Positions 33,284-41,853 of a stretch of DNA of 64,000 bases are shown one piece after another. The DNA is taken from positions 414,422 to 478,421 of the forward strand of contig NZ_JASKLS010000001.1 of assembly GCF_030124375.1 (NCBI RefSeq), written 5' to 3'. The notes beneath the pieces are model-generated. The model was not told the origin of the DNA. It saw nothing but the letters and a program-made list of their open reading frames with translations, and made no database searches. Numbering within the stretch: position 1 is the first letter of the stretch; each line of letters opens with the position of its first letter. Source of the DNA: Sinorhizobium sp. 6-70 (GTDB lineage Bacteria > Pseudomonadota > Alphaproteobacteria > Rhizobiales > Rhizobiaceae). A program made the position numbers and the translations under genes.

Positions 33284-33324
33284 GATGCTTTCCTCCCGTT
33301 GCATCGACGATTTCATATCTGTCC

Positions 33325-33636
33325 TCAAGAATCGTCCGCCGTCTCGACCGCGGCCTTGAAAGCGGCGAGCTGTTCGCTCCAGAAGCGGTCGAGCCAAGCC
33401 CGGAGTGGCCCTAACCCCTCCGGATCGATCGAATAGATCCGGCGCGCGCCCGAAGGCGCGTCACGCACGAGCCGCGCTGCCTTCAGAACCTTCAAATGCT
33501 GTGAAATCGCCGGCTGCGACACCGGCATCGTCCGCGCCAACTCGGCCACCGACTGCCGCCGCCCCGCGACACGCTCGAAGATCGCGCGCCGGGTCGGGTC
33601 GGCAAGGGCTGCGAACAATCTATCTTCATAAGTCAT
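33325..33636 (-). CDS. ArsR-family metalloregulator-like transcriptional repressor
   Basis: 103 aa winged helix: LFAALADPTRRAIFERVAG, RQSVAELARTMPVSQPAISQ, then LKVLKAARLVRD. No clear metal-binding Cys pair (there is no Cys), so it probably senses something other than thiophilic metals. It is first in the operon with the SRPBCC protein. The region upstream contains an AATAAGC / GCTTA-type imperfect inverted repeat (about 33641-33660) that may be the operator. Confidence 0.88.
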   Translation of the reverse strand: MTYEDRLFAALADPTRRAIFERVAGRRQSVAELARTMPVSQPAISQHLKVLKAARLVRDAPSGARRIYSIDPEGLGPLRAWLDRFWSEQLAAFKAAVETADDS

Positions 33637-33797
33637 GGCTTATTATAAGCTAACGCTTATTATTGTCAATCGAACCGGCGGTGAACGATCCCGCAAACGA
33701 AACGCCGCGCATTCGACTGAACACGCGGCGCTCTGTTGAGGTTGAGGCGGTGAGCCAGGGACTCGCAGGTTCCCTCTGGCCGGTCCGATGCGATGCA

Positions 33798-34694
33798 TCA
33801 AGCGGCTTGCATCTGCAGCTCGGCGAAGGCCTCGCGCACATGATCGGCGACCGCGAGCACCGGCGCCGGCGCGTCCTCGATAACCTTGAGCCCGATGTCG
33901 TAATGCCCGAGATCCGGCAAGCCGTCACGCTCACCGAGCTGGACCATCTCGCCCTGGACCAGGTAGCGCGGCAGCGGAGCGATGGCGAGGCCTGCGAGCA
34001 CGGCAGCCCGCTGACCGGTCGTATAGGCGCTGAGGAAGGCAACGCGGAACTTGCGGCCGGCCCGTGACAGTTTCTCGACCGCATCGGCACGCCAGACGCA
34101 GCCGTCCTCCCACATGGAAACCGGCAAGGGATCGCGCAAATGCGCATTGCCGCATTTCGCGCCCGCCCAGACGAGTTTTTCCTGCAACAGGATTTCCGTG
34201 CCGTTCGGCGCTTCATCGGTCAGGCTGTTGAAGATGGCGATGTCCAGCCGGTGCTCGTCAACCCGCTTGCGCATGGCGTTGCTCATGCCGATCGATACGT
34301 CGACGGTGACGTTCGGATAGGATTCGGCGAAGCGCTTCAACACATCCGGCAGGATCCGCTCGCCGACGTCCTCGGGCGCACCGACGCGGACCACGCCGTT
34401 CATGTCGGGCAGAAGGAAGCGCGAGACCGTTTCATTGTTGAGCGACAAGAGCCGGCGGGCGAAACCGAGCAGCAGTTCACCCTTGGGCGTCAGTGACACC
34501 GAACGCGCGTCACGCAGGAAAAGCGTGCAGCCTAGCAGTTCTTCCAGCTTCTTGATCTGCATCGAGACGGCCGACGGCGTACGGTAGACCGTCTCCGCCG
34601 CGGTGGTGAAATTGCCGGTTTCGGCGATGGCGACGAAGGTCTTCAGCACGTCCATCTCGAGCAGCGGAAGCGCGTGGCGCAGCATCATGTTCAT
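33798..34694 (-). CDS. LysR family transcriptional regulator
   Basis: 298 aa from the ATG at 34694, with GAGGATT upstream. HTH about residues 11-70 (MDVLKTFVAIAETGNFTTAA, ETVYRTPSAVSMQIKKLEELL). The effector domain (95-290) contains VGAPEDVGERILP and GLAIAPLPRYLV. No adjacent gene is divergently transcribed close by, except small DUF1127-like genes downstream on the other strand; possible targets are elsewhere. Confidence 0.9.
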   Translation of the reverse strand: MNMMLRHALPLLEMDVLKTFVAIAETGNFTTAAETVYRTPSAVSMQIKKLEELLGCTLFLRDARSVSLTPKGELLLGFARRLLSLNNETVSRFLLPDMNGVVRVGAPEDVGERILPDVLKRFAESYPNVTVDVSIGMSNAMRKRVDEHRLDIAIFNSLTDEAPNGTEILLQEKLVWAGAKCGNAHLRDPLPVSMWEDGCVWRADAVEKLSRAGRKFRVAFLSAYTTGQRAAVLAGLAIAPLPRYLVQGEMVQLGERDGLPDLGHYDIGLKVIEDAPAPVLAVADHVREAFAELQMQAA

Positions 34695-34910
34695 GGTGGA
34701 ATCCTCATTCAGAAAATCTGAAAGATAACATGATTTCATTTCGTTTGATTGAACATCAAGCGTGAGCGATAGTCAAGATGCAAGGAAGATCCAGGGCAGG
34801 ACGAGAAAAGGGCGGAGCGAATTTTCCGCCCTCATCCGTCGAAACCCACGAGGAACCGATCCCGTACATGCTTCTGGATCGCCAGCGCGATCTCGCAAAG
34901 GAGGAAGCTC

Positions 34911-35246
34911 ATGTCCGCGTTGACACTGGTGATTACGCCCCGCGGCAACACCTCATACATGAAAGCCGACGGGCAGATGACCGTCGCCGCCAAACAGGAC
35001 ACCATCGTCCGGCTTCAGCCGGAGACAGTGGCCCTTTCCTCGAGCGATGGCGACATGGTCCTTGCGATCCTGTCGCACGCCCGGTCCTTGATCGACCGGA
35101 TCGCCACGAGGCGACGCGCCAACAACGTCGCCAGGAATCGGGTGGAAACCCGCCGTGAATTGGCGAGACTCCCAGCGAGGGTCAGGAATGACCTGTTACT
35201 CGCGGAACAACAGCCGGCGGCGCTTTCGGATAGAGTTGCTGTGTGA
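34911..35246 (+). CDS. Hypothetical DUF1127-like protein (111 aa)
   Basis: Starts MSALTLVITPRGNTSYMK with a very strong AGGAGG ribosome site. The C-terminal half is basic (RRRANNVARNRVETRRELARLP, here listing every Arg cluster), reminiscent of the Arg-rich DUF1127 segment, but the DIG motif is lacking. Possibly nucleic-acid binding. Family assignment is tentative. Confidence 0.6.
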   Translation: MSALTLVITPRGNTSYMKADGQMTVAAKQDTIVRLQPETVALSSSDGDMVLAILSHARSLIDRIATRRRANNVARNRVETRRELARLPARVRNDLLLAEQQPAALSDRVAV

Positions 35247-35369
35247 GGCGGCAACCGATCACCATGTTTGATGAAAAACATCAAACATATTCGTTTGAAT
35301 GATGAATGAGGTTGCGCCATATCTACCATCATGGTCGCGACCTTTTGAGAAGCTCAGAAGGAACCAGAA

Positions 35370-35573
35370 ATGTCTACGAACCAGTTTTCATCGTCGAGCC
35401 ACGGGCTGTCCGCCCTGCCCGGCCTTTTCAACCTGCGCGCACGCGCCTGGGCCGCATGGAAGCGGCACCGCAATGAAGTCGTGCTGGAGAGCCTGTCCTA
35501 TGACACGCTGAAGGATATCGGCTTCCCGTCCGCTGACGACGAGGTCCACGAGGTCCAGAAGAACCAACAATGA
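35370..35573 (+). CDS. DUF1127 domain protein (67 aa)
   Basis: RARAWAAWKRHRNEVVLESL then SYDTLKDIGFPSADDE: the complete DUF1127 core with its Arg-rich helix and the LxDIGF turn. Serine-rich N-terminus. A perfect terminator follows at 35625. A strong but short gene. The family is enriched in Alphaproteobacteria and implicated in stress or nutrient-response control, often at post-transcriptional level. Confidence 0.8.
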   Translation: MSTNQFSSSSHGLSALPGLFNLRARAWAAWKRHRNEVVLESLSYDTLKDIGFPSADDEVHEVQKNQQ

Positions 35574-35624
35574 ACGCCGACGGCAAATATCCTCCCGCCC
35601 GATGTCGGGCAAGACTTGACCTCT

Positions 35625-35656
35625 AAAGGGCATTCCGCCAACGGAATGCCCTTTTT
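35625..35656 (+). terminator. Rho-independent terminator after DUF1127 gene
   Basis: Perfect 13-bp stem AAAGGGCATTCCG / CGGAATGCCCTTT with loop CCAA, then TTTCTTT. Confidence 0.9.
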
Positions 35657-35680
35657 CTTTGCGGCTGCCGCGAACGATTT

Positions 35681-36388
35681 TCAGTCATGCAGGCGGGCAA
35701 CGATCTGCGGTGAAAGTTCCCTGATGAGTTTCCTCCGGATGGCGGCCGAAAAATCGGCATCCTTCCGCACATCCATCACGAAGGCGCCGGCGCCGAGGAT
35801 CACTTCGCGGGCATAGTAGTTTGCCAGGTCCTTCTGCTCATCGGAGATGGTCAGCGCATTGACGGTGACACCCATCCTCCGCGCGCGCAGCCGGGCCGCA
35901 TAGAGCGAAGCACGCTGCCGCCGCTTCGGAGCGACAGTTTCCTTGCCGTCGCCCGAGATGTTGATGATCGATCGCTCGGCGCAAAAGCGCGGATCAGCCA
36001 ACAGGTCCAGTGCCGACCACATGCCGCTGCCGATATCGGTATTGCCGAAAACGAGCCGCTGGTTACCTTCGACCTCGCGCGCGAAAGGTTCCGCACCGTC
36101 GCCGTCGAAGATCACAAACCACCTAAGCTGCTGGACCGCAAATTCGCCGTCGCCCCAAAAGACGGCCGACACTGCCACGGCCCCGGCCTTGTTCAAGGCC
36201 GAAAGGACGCCCCTGTCGCGGAAGGCCGCGGCGATCGCGGATTTCTGGAAAGCATATTCCTGGTCGGAAACGCTGCCGGATCCGTCGACAGCAAGCACCA
36301 GGGCAACGTCGACGCAAGCATGCGGCTCAGACACCGCCGGCGCGCAAAGGAACAGGGCCGACACGGCGGCCGCCAGCGTTTTGCGCAT
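35681..36388 (-). CDS. DUF1194 exported VWA-like protein
   Basis: 235 aa with a Sec signal (MRKTLAAAVSALFLCAPAVS). The mature part begins with CVDVALVLAVDGSGSVSDQEY, shown here as one VWA MIDAS segment of DxSxS type (D-G-S-G-S). Later blocks FGNTDIGSGMWSAL and IINISGDGKET match DUF1194. Predicted periplasmic metal-dependent adhesion fold. Function unknown; family members are common in rhizobia. Confidence 0.82.
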   Translation of the reverse strand: MRKTLAAAVSALFLCAPAVSEPHACVDVALVLAVDGSGSVSDQEYAFQKSAIAAAFRDRGVLSALNKAGAVAVSAVFWGDGEFAVQQLRWFVIFDGDGAEPFAREVEGNQRLVFGNTDIGSGMWSALDLLADPRFCAERSIINISGDGKETVAPKRRQRASLYAARLRARRMGVTVNALTISDEQKDLANYYAREVILGAGAFVMDVRKDADFSAAIRRKLIRELSPQIVARLHD

Positions 36389-36499
36389 GTCCCCTCTTCC
36401 CTGCCCGCGTGCTCCCCAGCATCACCCGAATTGACTATGACAGACGAGCGCTTCCTTGCTGTTATATTGGCGTTACACCGTCCGTTAGAGGTAACTTAA

Positions 36500-38437
36500 T
36501 TGACGTTCAGGTTACGCCTGCTTGGCCGTTTCCAACTGCTTTCGGCAACCGGCGAAAGCATCGCGATAACTTCGCGCAAGCATCAGGCCCTGATCGCCAT
36601 GCTCGCGCTATCGAATGGAAAGCCGATTTCGAGGTCGAAGCTGGCCGGGCTCTTGTGGGCGGAACGGCCGGAAGATCAGGCCCGCAACAATCTCCGCCAG
36701 GCCTTCTTCACCATCAGGCATGCCGTCGAGGGGCATGGTCCCTCGCCGTTCATGATCGACAATGAGAGCGGCTGGATCGCGGACGGAGAAGTGGCAACCG
36801 ACATCCAGGGACTTCTCGAGGGCGCAAGGATGGGCCTCGTCCCACCAGAACCGGACGCGTTCGACGGCGAATTCCTCGAAGGCGTGAGTTTCAAGGATGA
36901 AACGCTCGAGGCGTGGCTCCGCATCGAGCGTGACCGGCATCACAATTTGCTGGTCGACTGCCTCACCAGCCTGACCGAACGCCTGGAAAGGGCGGGCGAT
37001 GCCGCTCAAGCGCTGTTGGCCGCACAATGCCTGCTGCGTCACGATCCCTATCACGAACCGTCCCATCGGGTCGTTCTACGCCATCATCTTGGGCGCGGCG
37101 ACCGCGCCCGGGCAATCAGATATTACGACACCCTGAAGACACTTTTCGAGGTCCATCTGGGCGTGCTGCCGGATGCGGAAACGCAGCAGCTTGCCAATCG
37201 GATCCGCGACCCGCAGAGCTCATCGGTTGATCTCGCCAACAGCAAACCGAGGGTGGCGATCCTGCCGATCATCAGCCTGTCTGCCGGCGGCGACCACGAT
37301 ATTATCGACGAATCCCTGACCAGAAAGCTGATCGGTGAGCTCGGCCGCTTTTCGCCGATCTCCGTCGTGGCCGCGGCGACGATGCTTGCCGTCGGCGCGA
37401 GGCAGCACACGATCGCAGAGATCGGACAGCAGGTTGGCGCGGACTACGTCGTTGAAATCGCAGTCCAGGAGCGCGGGGGAACCGGATGGACCTTGGTGCA
37501 GCTTATCGCCGTGCAAAGCGGAACCCAGATATGGAGCAGGAAATATTCGAGCGTAGCGGCCGACCTGTCTGAAGCGTCTGAAGCCCAGGATGCTCTTGCG
37601 CGCCGGATCAGCGGCAATCTCTATCAGACGATAATGCGGCAAGCGGCGAACCAGTCGGCCACGGAGCCCGAAGAAACGATGGCCGGGGGGAAGCTCTACC
37701 TCCAGATCTTTTCTCATGTCGAACGGCCGACACTGAACGGCATGATCCGGGCACGGCGGCTATGCGACCGTCTGCTGGCGATCGATCCCAATCACGTGCT
37801 CGTTCGCGAAAGCCTCGCCTGGATATCCTTCCATTGCTGTTTCAACGGCTGGACCGATGATCCGCTGCGCGGCTTCTCCGAGGCGCGCGACGTGGCGCTG
37901 ACCGGATTGGCCCTCGACGAGCGCGAACCCTACCTCCTGAGCGCTCTCGGGCTTGCCGAAACCTATCTCGGAAACATCCGCTCCGGCCTTGACAGCTTGA
38001 AAAGGGCCGTCGACCTCAATCCCAACGACGCCGAGTTTCACACGTGGCTTGGCATCGGGCTCACATTCGCCGGTCGCATCGACGAGGCGCAGGCCGCCTT
38101 CGACCAGGCGGACCAGGCGAGCCCCGACTATCCCCCGATCTTCCTGTTCCGCGGCGACGCTCATCTGGCCGCCGCGGACCACGAGGCAGCCGTTTCCTGT
38201 CTCGATCGCTTTCTGACCGTGCTTCCGGAATATAACTGGGGCCGCCTCCTCAGGGCAGCGGCGCACGAGGCGCTCGGCAATGCGGCAACGGCCCGACAGG
38301 AGGTGTCGCATGTCCGCGCGAATGCCGCACGGCTGGACGGCCATTACATCGAAAGACTGCTGCAGGCGCGCGCAACCGAATTCCGGCAGAAACTCTGGTC
38401 GCGGCTGGAGGTGGCCGGCCTACCCTGGTCCGGATGA
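36500..38437 (+). CDS. BTAD-domain regulator with TPR repeats (second copy)
   Basis: 645 aa starting at TTG, chosen because GAGGT lies about 8 bases upstream and no ATG fits the domain. Layout as at 30393: winged helix (LTFRLRLLGRFQLLS; SRSKLAGLLWAERPEDQARNN region), BTAD helices (about 100-245), a TolB-N-like region (PRVAILPIISLSAGGDHD, about 250-370), then TPR repeats (about 420-620). Likely a transcriptional regulator; no ligand or targets visible. Divergent from the DUF1194 gene. Confidence 0.82.
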   Translation: MTFRLRLLGRFQLLSATGESIAITSRKHQALIAMLALSNGKPISRSKLAGLLWAERPEDQARNNLRQAFFTIRHAVEGHGPSPFMIDNESGWIADGEVATDIQGLLEGARMGLVPPEPDAFDGEFLEGVSFKDETLEAWLRIERDRHHNLLVDCLTSLTERLERAGDAAQALLAAQCLLRHDPYHEPSHRVVLRHHLGRGDRARAIRYYDTLKTLFEVHLGVLPDAETQQLANRIRDPQSSSVDLANSKPRVAILPIISLSAGGDHDIIDESLTRKLIGELGRFSPISVVAAATMLAVGARQHTIAEIGQQVGADYVVEIAVQERGGTGWTLVQLIAVQSGTQIWSRKYSSVAADLSEASEAQDALARRISGNLYQTIMRQAANQSATEPEETMAGGKLYLQIFSHVERPTLNGMIRARRLCDRLLAIDPNHVLVRESLAWISFHCCFNGWTDDPLRGFSEARDVALTGLALDEREPYLLSALGLAETYLGNIRSGLDSLKRAVDLNPNDAEFHTWLGIGLTFAGRIDEAQAAFDQADQASPDYPPIFLFRGDAHLAAADHEAAVSCLDRFLTVLPEYNWGRLLRAAAHEALGNAATARQEVSHVRANAARLDGHYIERLLQARATEFRQKLWSRLEVAGLPWSG

Positions 38438-38465
38438 TCCCCGAGAGCGTGCGATCGGCCGGTGC

Positions 38466-39431
38466 TCAAGCCGCCAAGCGTTCGACTTCGACCGTCACAT
38501 GGGAGAGTTCGTGCAGATGCGCGAGCTTGTCGCGGTAGAGCGACGGGCTTTGCGGGTTCGTCGTCACCAGCGAGACGATGGCGCCGTGATGACCGGGGCC
38601 GAGCTGCCAGACGTGCAGATCGGTGATGCGGTCGCCGTCCTTCTCGATCGCGGCACGGATCTCCTCCGGCAAGTCCTCGCCGGTTGGAATGTAATCCAGG
38701 AGGACGCTGCCGGCATCGCGGATCAAGCCGACGGACCAGCGTGCAATCACCAGAGCGCCGACCACGCCCATCAACGGATCGAGCCAGATCCAGCCATAGA
38801 CGCTCCCCGCCGCCAGCGCGACGATTGCCAGAACCGAGGTCAGCGCGTCCGCGAGCACATGCAGGTAGGCGGCGCGCAGATTGTTGTCGCGGCCGTGGGC
38901 GGCAGCGCCGTGCCCGTGACGATAATTGTCGTGATCGTGATGATGATCGTGGGCGTGATGATGATGCGAGTGATCGTCGCTAAGCAGCCACGCGCTGGCG
39001 AGGTTGACGGCGAGGCCGAGGACGGCGACGGAAATCGCCTGCGGGAAGCTGATTGCAACCGGGTTCATCAGGCGGAGAAGGCTTTCCCAGCCGATCAACA
39101 ACGCGATCAGCGCCAGCACGATCGCACTCGCAAAGCCGGCGAGATCGCCGAGCTTGCCGGTGCCGAAGGTAAAGCGACGGTTGCGGGCGTTGCGTCGGGC
39201 ATAGAGGTAGGCGAGCGCCGCGATCAGCATGGCGGCGGCATGCGTGGACATATGCCAGCCATCGGCGACCAGCGCCATCGAGCCATAATACGTGCCCGCC
39301 GCAATCTCGGCGATCATCATGCCCGCTGTCAGCGCAATGACGAACCAGGTACGGCGCTCGTTGCGCCGGTGATTGTCGCCGAGAAAGACATGATCATGCC
39401 CGGTCGAGGCAGAAGCGTAGGCCTTGCTCAT
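38466..39431 (-). CDS. dmeF: Cation diffusion facilitator, Co/Ni efflux (DmeF)
   Basis: 321 aa. Six membrane spans: metal site residues lie in LVADGWHMSTHAAAML (span 2) and YLHVLADALTSVLAI (span 5), with the DmeF-type His and Asp. The loop between spans 4 and 5 is a His-rich stretch (HSHHHHAHDHHHDHDNYRHGH) typical of DmeF. A C-terminal cytoplasmic domain follows. It exports cobalt and nickel from the cytoplasm. Start codon overlaps the dmeR stop by ATGA; dmeR is the co-transcribed regulator. Confidence 0.9.
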   Translation of the reverse strand: MSKAYASASTGHDHVFLGDNHRRNERRTWFVIALTAGMMIAEIAAGTYYGSMALVADGWHMSTHAAAMLIAALAYLYARRNARNRRFTFGTGKLGDLAGFASAIVLALIALLIGWESLLRLMNPVAISFPQAISVAVLGLAVNLASAWLLSDDHSHHHHAHDHHHDHDNYRHGHGAAAHGRDNNLRAAYLHVLADALTSVLAIVALAAGSVYGWIWLDPLMGVVGALVIARWSVGLIRDAGSVLLDYIPTGEDLPEEIRAAIEKDGDRITDLHVWQLGPGHHGAIVSLVTTNPQSPSLYRDKLAHLHELSHVTVEVERLAA

Positions 39432-39718
39432 TTCAGGTATCTCCTGACCACTTCGATCAGTTCGTCGGCGCCCTGCTCGCGGGCGCGCTGCTCCTGCTCG
39501 CGATCATCGCCCGTTCCCGGGGCGGCAACATGCTCGCGAATATGATCTTCGATCAGCTCGACAGTGAGGCCCTGGACGGCGCCACGCACGGAGGCCGCCA
39601 GATTGAGTATTTCGCCGCAGGGCCGCTCAGCCTCGAGAGCACGCTCGATCGCCTCCATCTGCCCCTTGAGGCGGCGGACGCGGGCGAGCAGCTTGGCTTG
39701 GTTGCGTATCGTATGCAT
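39428..39718 (-). CDS. dmeR: RcnR/CsoR/FrmR-family metal-responsive repressor (DmeR)
   Basis: 96 aa, all helical. The first His (MHTIRNQAKLLARVRRLKGQM) and Cys34 of RPCGEIL plus the His61-like HIREHV provide the RcnR-type Ni/Co site. It represses its own operon with dmeF until cobalt or nickel binds. The ATG lies only a few bases from a perfect inverted repeat and no ribosome site is visible, so the mRNA may be leaderless. Confidence 0.88.
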   Translation of the reverse strand: MHTIRNQAKLLARVRRLKGQMEAIERALEAERPCGEILNLAASVRGAVQGLTVELIEDHIREHVAAPGTGDDREQEQRAREQGADELIEVVRRYLK

Positions 39719-39720
39719 GG

Positions 39721-39739
39721 TATAGGGGAGTACCCTATA
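39721..39739. promoter_or_regulatory. Inverted-repeat operator of dmeRF
   Basis: TATAGGG-GAGTA-CCCTATA, a perfect 7-5-7 inverted repeat with a G/C tract and AT ends, as in RcnR/DmeR operators. It sits 2 bases upstream of the dmeR start. Confidence 0.75.
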
Positions 39740-40158
39740 TCGGCGCGATAGGCAAGCACGCCGGAAGCGAAGCTGCAGCCGGATATGAGCGGCCCAGCAT
39801 ATCGCCGGAAGCGCGAAGATCGCGGTCCACCTTTCGACACCACGCAGCCCTTGTCAAATACCGACACCGCCCACGCCTCCTTCGAGGACGTCGCAATCGA
39901 CAACGCCGCAACCATAAGCGGTAGGCGAAACCACTACTCAGCCTGAGCGTCATTTGCCAGATTGCGCCACGCGCTCTGGGCATTGTGTCGCTTTTTCACA
40001 AAATTGCCGGAAAGCGGTCGAAACGGCGGGCATCGCCGCCATGTCGCAATGGGAAATCTCTTCCCAGTCGCGGGTTTCCATGTCAATGTCGCAAATTGAC
40101 AAGCCGAGTGAGCTGTTCCACGCAACGAATATGCGCAGCGTAGAGCCTGGGAGGACTC
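39740..40158. other. Intergenic region between dmeR and the GlxA-type gene
   Basis: About 420 bases. It holds repeated TGTCGC motifs (39986, 40042, 40087) and the inverted repeat at 40081-40101. No gene is convincing. Confidence 0.5.
40081..40101. promoter_or_regulatory. Inverted repeat upstream of GlxA-type regulator
   Basis: TGTCAAT-GTCGCAA-ATTGACA: perfect 7-base arms around a 7-base spacer, 58 bases before the start. Possible auto-regulatory site. Confidence 0.45.
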
Positions 40159-41163
40159 ATGAACAAACCCCTGACCAAAAAGCGTTCGCTCGTTTTCTTT
40201 CTGGTGCCGAACTTTTCCATGCTGCCCTTCTCGGCAGCGATCGAAACGCTCCGCATCGCCAACCGGATGCTCGGTTATGAGGCCTATACGTGGCGCCTCG
40301 CCTCGACCGATGGTCAGAAGGTCTTCTCCTCCGCCGGCATAGCCCTCGAGGTCAACACCTCGCTCGCCGACGAGCGCAAGTTCCTGGCCGGCGAGAACCG
40401 GCCTTCGATGGTGCTCGTCTGTTCCGGCATCTATGTCGAGGATTTCCAGAACAAGTCGGTCAATGCCTGGCTGCGCGAGGTCTATAACCGCGGTGTCGCC
40501 GTCGGCAGCCTCTGTACCGGCGCGCATGTGCTGGCGTCCGCCGGCCTCTTGACCGGCAAGCGCTGCGCCATCCATTGGGAGAACCTGCCGGGCTTCTCCG
40601 AAAGCTTCCCGCAGGCCGAGGTCTATGCCGACCTCTACGAGATCGACAGCAACATCTATACCTGCGCCGGCGGCACAGCCTCGCTCGACATGATGCTGAA
40701 CCTGATCGACCAGGATTTCGGCGAGAATCTTGTCAACCGGGTCTGCGAACAGGCGCTGACCGACCGGGTGCGCGGGCCGCATGACCGCCAGCGCCTGCCG
40801 CTCCGGGCCCGTCTCGGCGTGCAGAATTCGAAGGTCCTGTCGATCATCGAGCTCATGGAGAGCAATCTCGCCGAGCCGCTGTCGCTCCTGGAGATCGCCG
40901 AGAACGCCGACCTTTCGCGCCGCCAGATCGAACGGCTTTTCCGCCAGGAAATGGGCCGGTCACCGGCGCGGTACTATCTGGAGATCCGGCTCGACCGCGC
41001 CCGCCACCTCTTGATCCAGTCGTCGATGCCGGTGGTGGAAGTGGCCGTTGCCTGCGGCTTCGTCTCGGCCTCGCACTTCTCCAAGTGTTATCGCGAACTC
41101 TACAACCGCTCGCCCCAGCAGGAGCGCGCCGAGCGCAAGCTGACGCTGCAGATGGCGCGCTAA
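40159..41163 (+). CDS. GlxA/GbdR-like transcriptional regulator (DJ-1/PfpI + AraC HTH)
   Basis: 334 aa. The N-terminal DJ-1/PfpI-like domain (residues 5-190) has VGSLCTGAHVLA where the nucleophile-elbow Cys sits. The C-terminal AraC-type double HTH (about 225-325) has LSRRQIERLFRQEMG and GFVSASHFSKCYREL. This architecture covers GbdR and CdhR, activators of glycine betaine and carnitine catabolism in Pseudomonas. Given the betaine importer, bmt and corrinoid module in the window it is a candidate regulator, but it is 14 kb from the nearest of those genes. Confidence 0.85.
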   Translation: MNKPLTKKRSLVFFLVPNFSMLPFSAAIETLRIANRMLGYEAYTWRLASTDGQKVFSSAGIALEVNTSLADERKFLAGENRPSMVLVCSGIYVEDFQNKSVNAWLREVYNRGVAVGSLCTGAHVLASAGLLTGKRCAIHWENLPGFSESFPQAEVYADLYEIDSNIYTCAGGTASLDMMLNLIDQDFGENLVNRVCEQALTDRVRGPHDRQRLPLRARLGVQNSKVLSIIELMESNLAEPLSLLEIAENADLSRRQIERLFRQEMGRSPARYYLEIRLDRARHLLIQSSMPVVEVAVACGFVSASHFSKCYRELYNRSPQQERAERKLTLQMAR

Positions 41164-41213
41164 TTCCGCCACACTGCCCCTAAATCTCGCAGGTGGGTAG
41201 TGAAGCCAAGCCG

Positions 41214-41249
41214 TACGGCGATCTCTTTCAGGATGAAGAGATCGCCGTA
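41214..41249. other. Perfect 14-bp hairpin after the GlxA-type gene
   Basis: TACGGCGATCTCTT / AAGAGATCGCCGTA around an 8-base loop, 50 bases after the stop. No T-run follows on either side, so it may be an intrinsic RNA element or a weak terminator. Confidence 0.5.
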
Positions 41250-41467
41250 ATTACATTGAACGATCGCATTATTTCGCGCTTTGCAGCGATCGCTGCAAAA
41301 GCAAAGATCCGTTAATATTATTTTTACCCGCGGCTTCTCCCGCCGCCGGGCCCTGTCTATGCTCGTAGAACGCGAAAAGCGTTCGCCGATCGCTTCTGAT
41401 TCCACATCCCACGAGGAATCGAACCTCCACCGCCGACCGTCGGCAAGGTCAGCACCGCGTCGGCCTC

Positions 41468-41671
41468 GCGGGCAATCAGGCCTTCACCTGGCGTGGTACG
41501 GGCGCGTTCACGCGCAAGGCCGGAGAGCTGATCTACAAGACCTTCGACGCCACCGGTACCGCCAACGACAAGACGATCGTCTACGGCGACGTCACCGGCG
41601 ACGGCCGCGCCGACTTCCAGATCGAGCTTTCCGGGATCAAGGCGCTCGTTGCGGGCGACTTCCTTCTGTAA
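41468..41671 (+). pseudogene. Orphan C-terminus of an RTX/serralysin-type calcium-binding protein
   Basis: In-frame segment reading GLAGNQAFTWRGTGAFTRKA, then GELIYKTFDATG, GDVTGDGRADFQIELSG and ending GDFLL with a stop. It matches the C-terminal secretion-signal domain of M10/RTX proteins (AGNQAF, GDVNGDGxADFxIxL, xADFxL). No start codon in this frame and no repeats precede it, so it is a decayed or relocated end of a larger gene. Confidence 0.75.
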
Positions 41672-41853
41672 GGCGAGACGTGGGGGACGCCGGCAGGCAT
41701 CGCGTGCTCGACCGCTCGGCAGGGAAAGCCCATCGGCAGTGCATGCGGCGTCGCGACTGAAATCAATCAACGCGCGTCGCGGCGATACTTCGGTCGCGTC
41801 CGGCAAAAGAGCGCGCCGAATTTGCAGCCATACGAGCTGAACACCGGACGATC

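Larger units (their letters stand above)
41164..41853. other. Gene-poor stretch with RTX remnant
   Basis: 690 bases containing the 14-bp hairpin and the 3' fragment of an RTX gene at 41468-41671; nothing else convincing. Confidence 0.5.
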
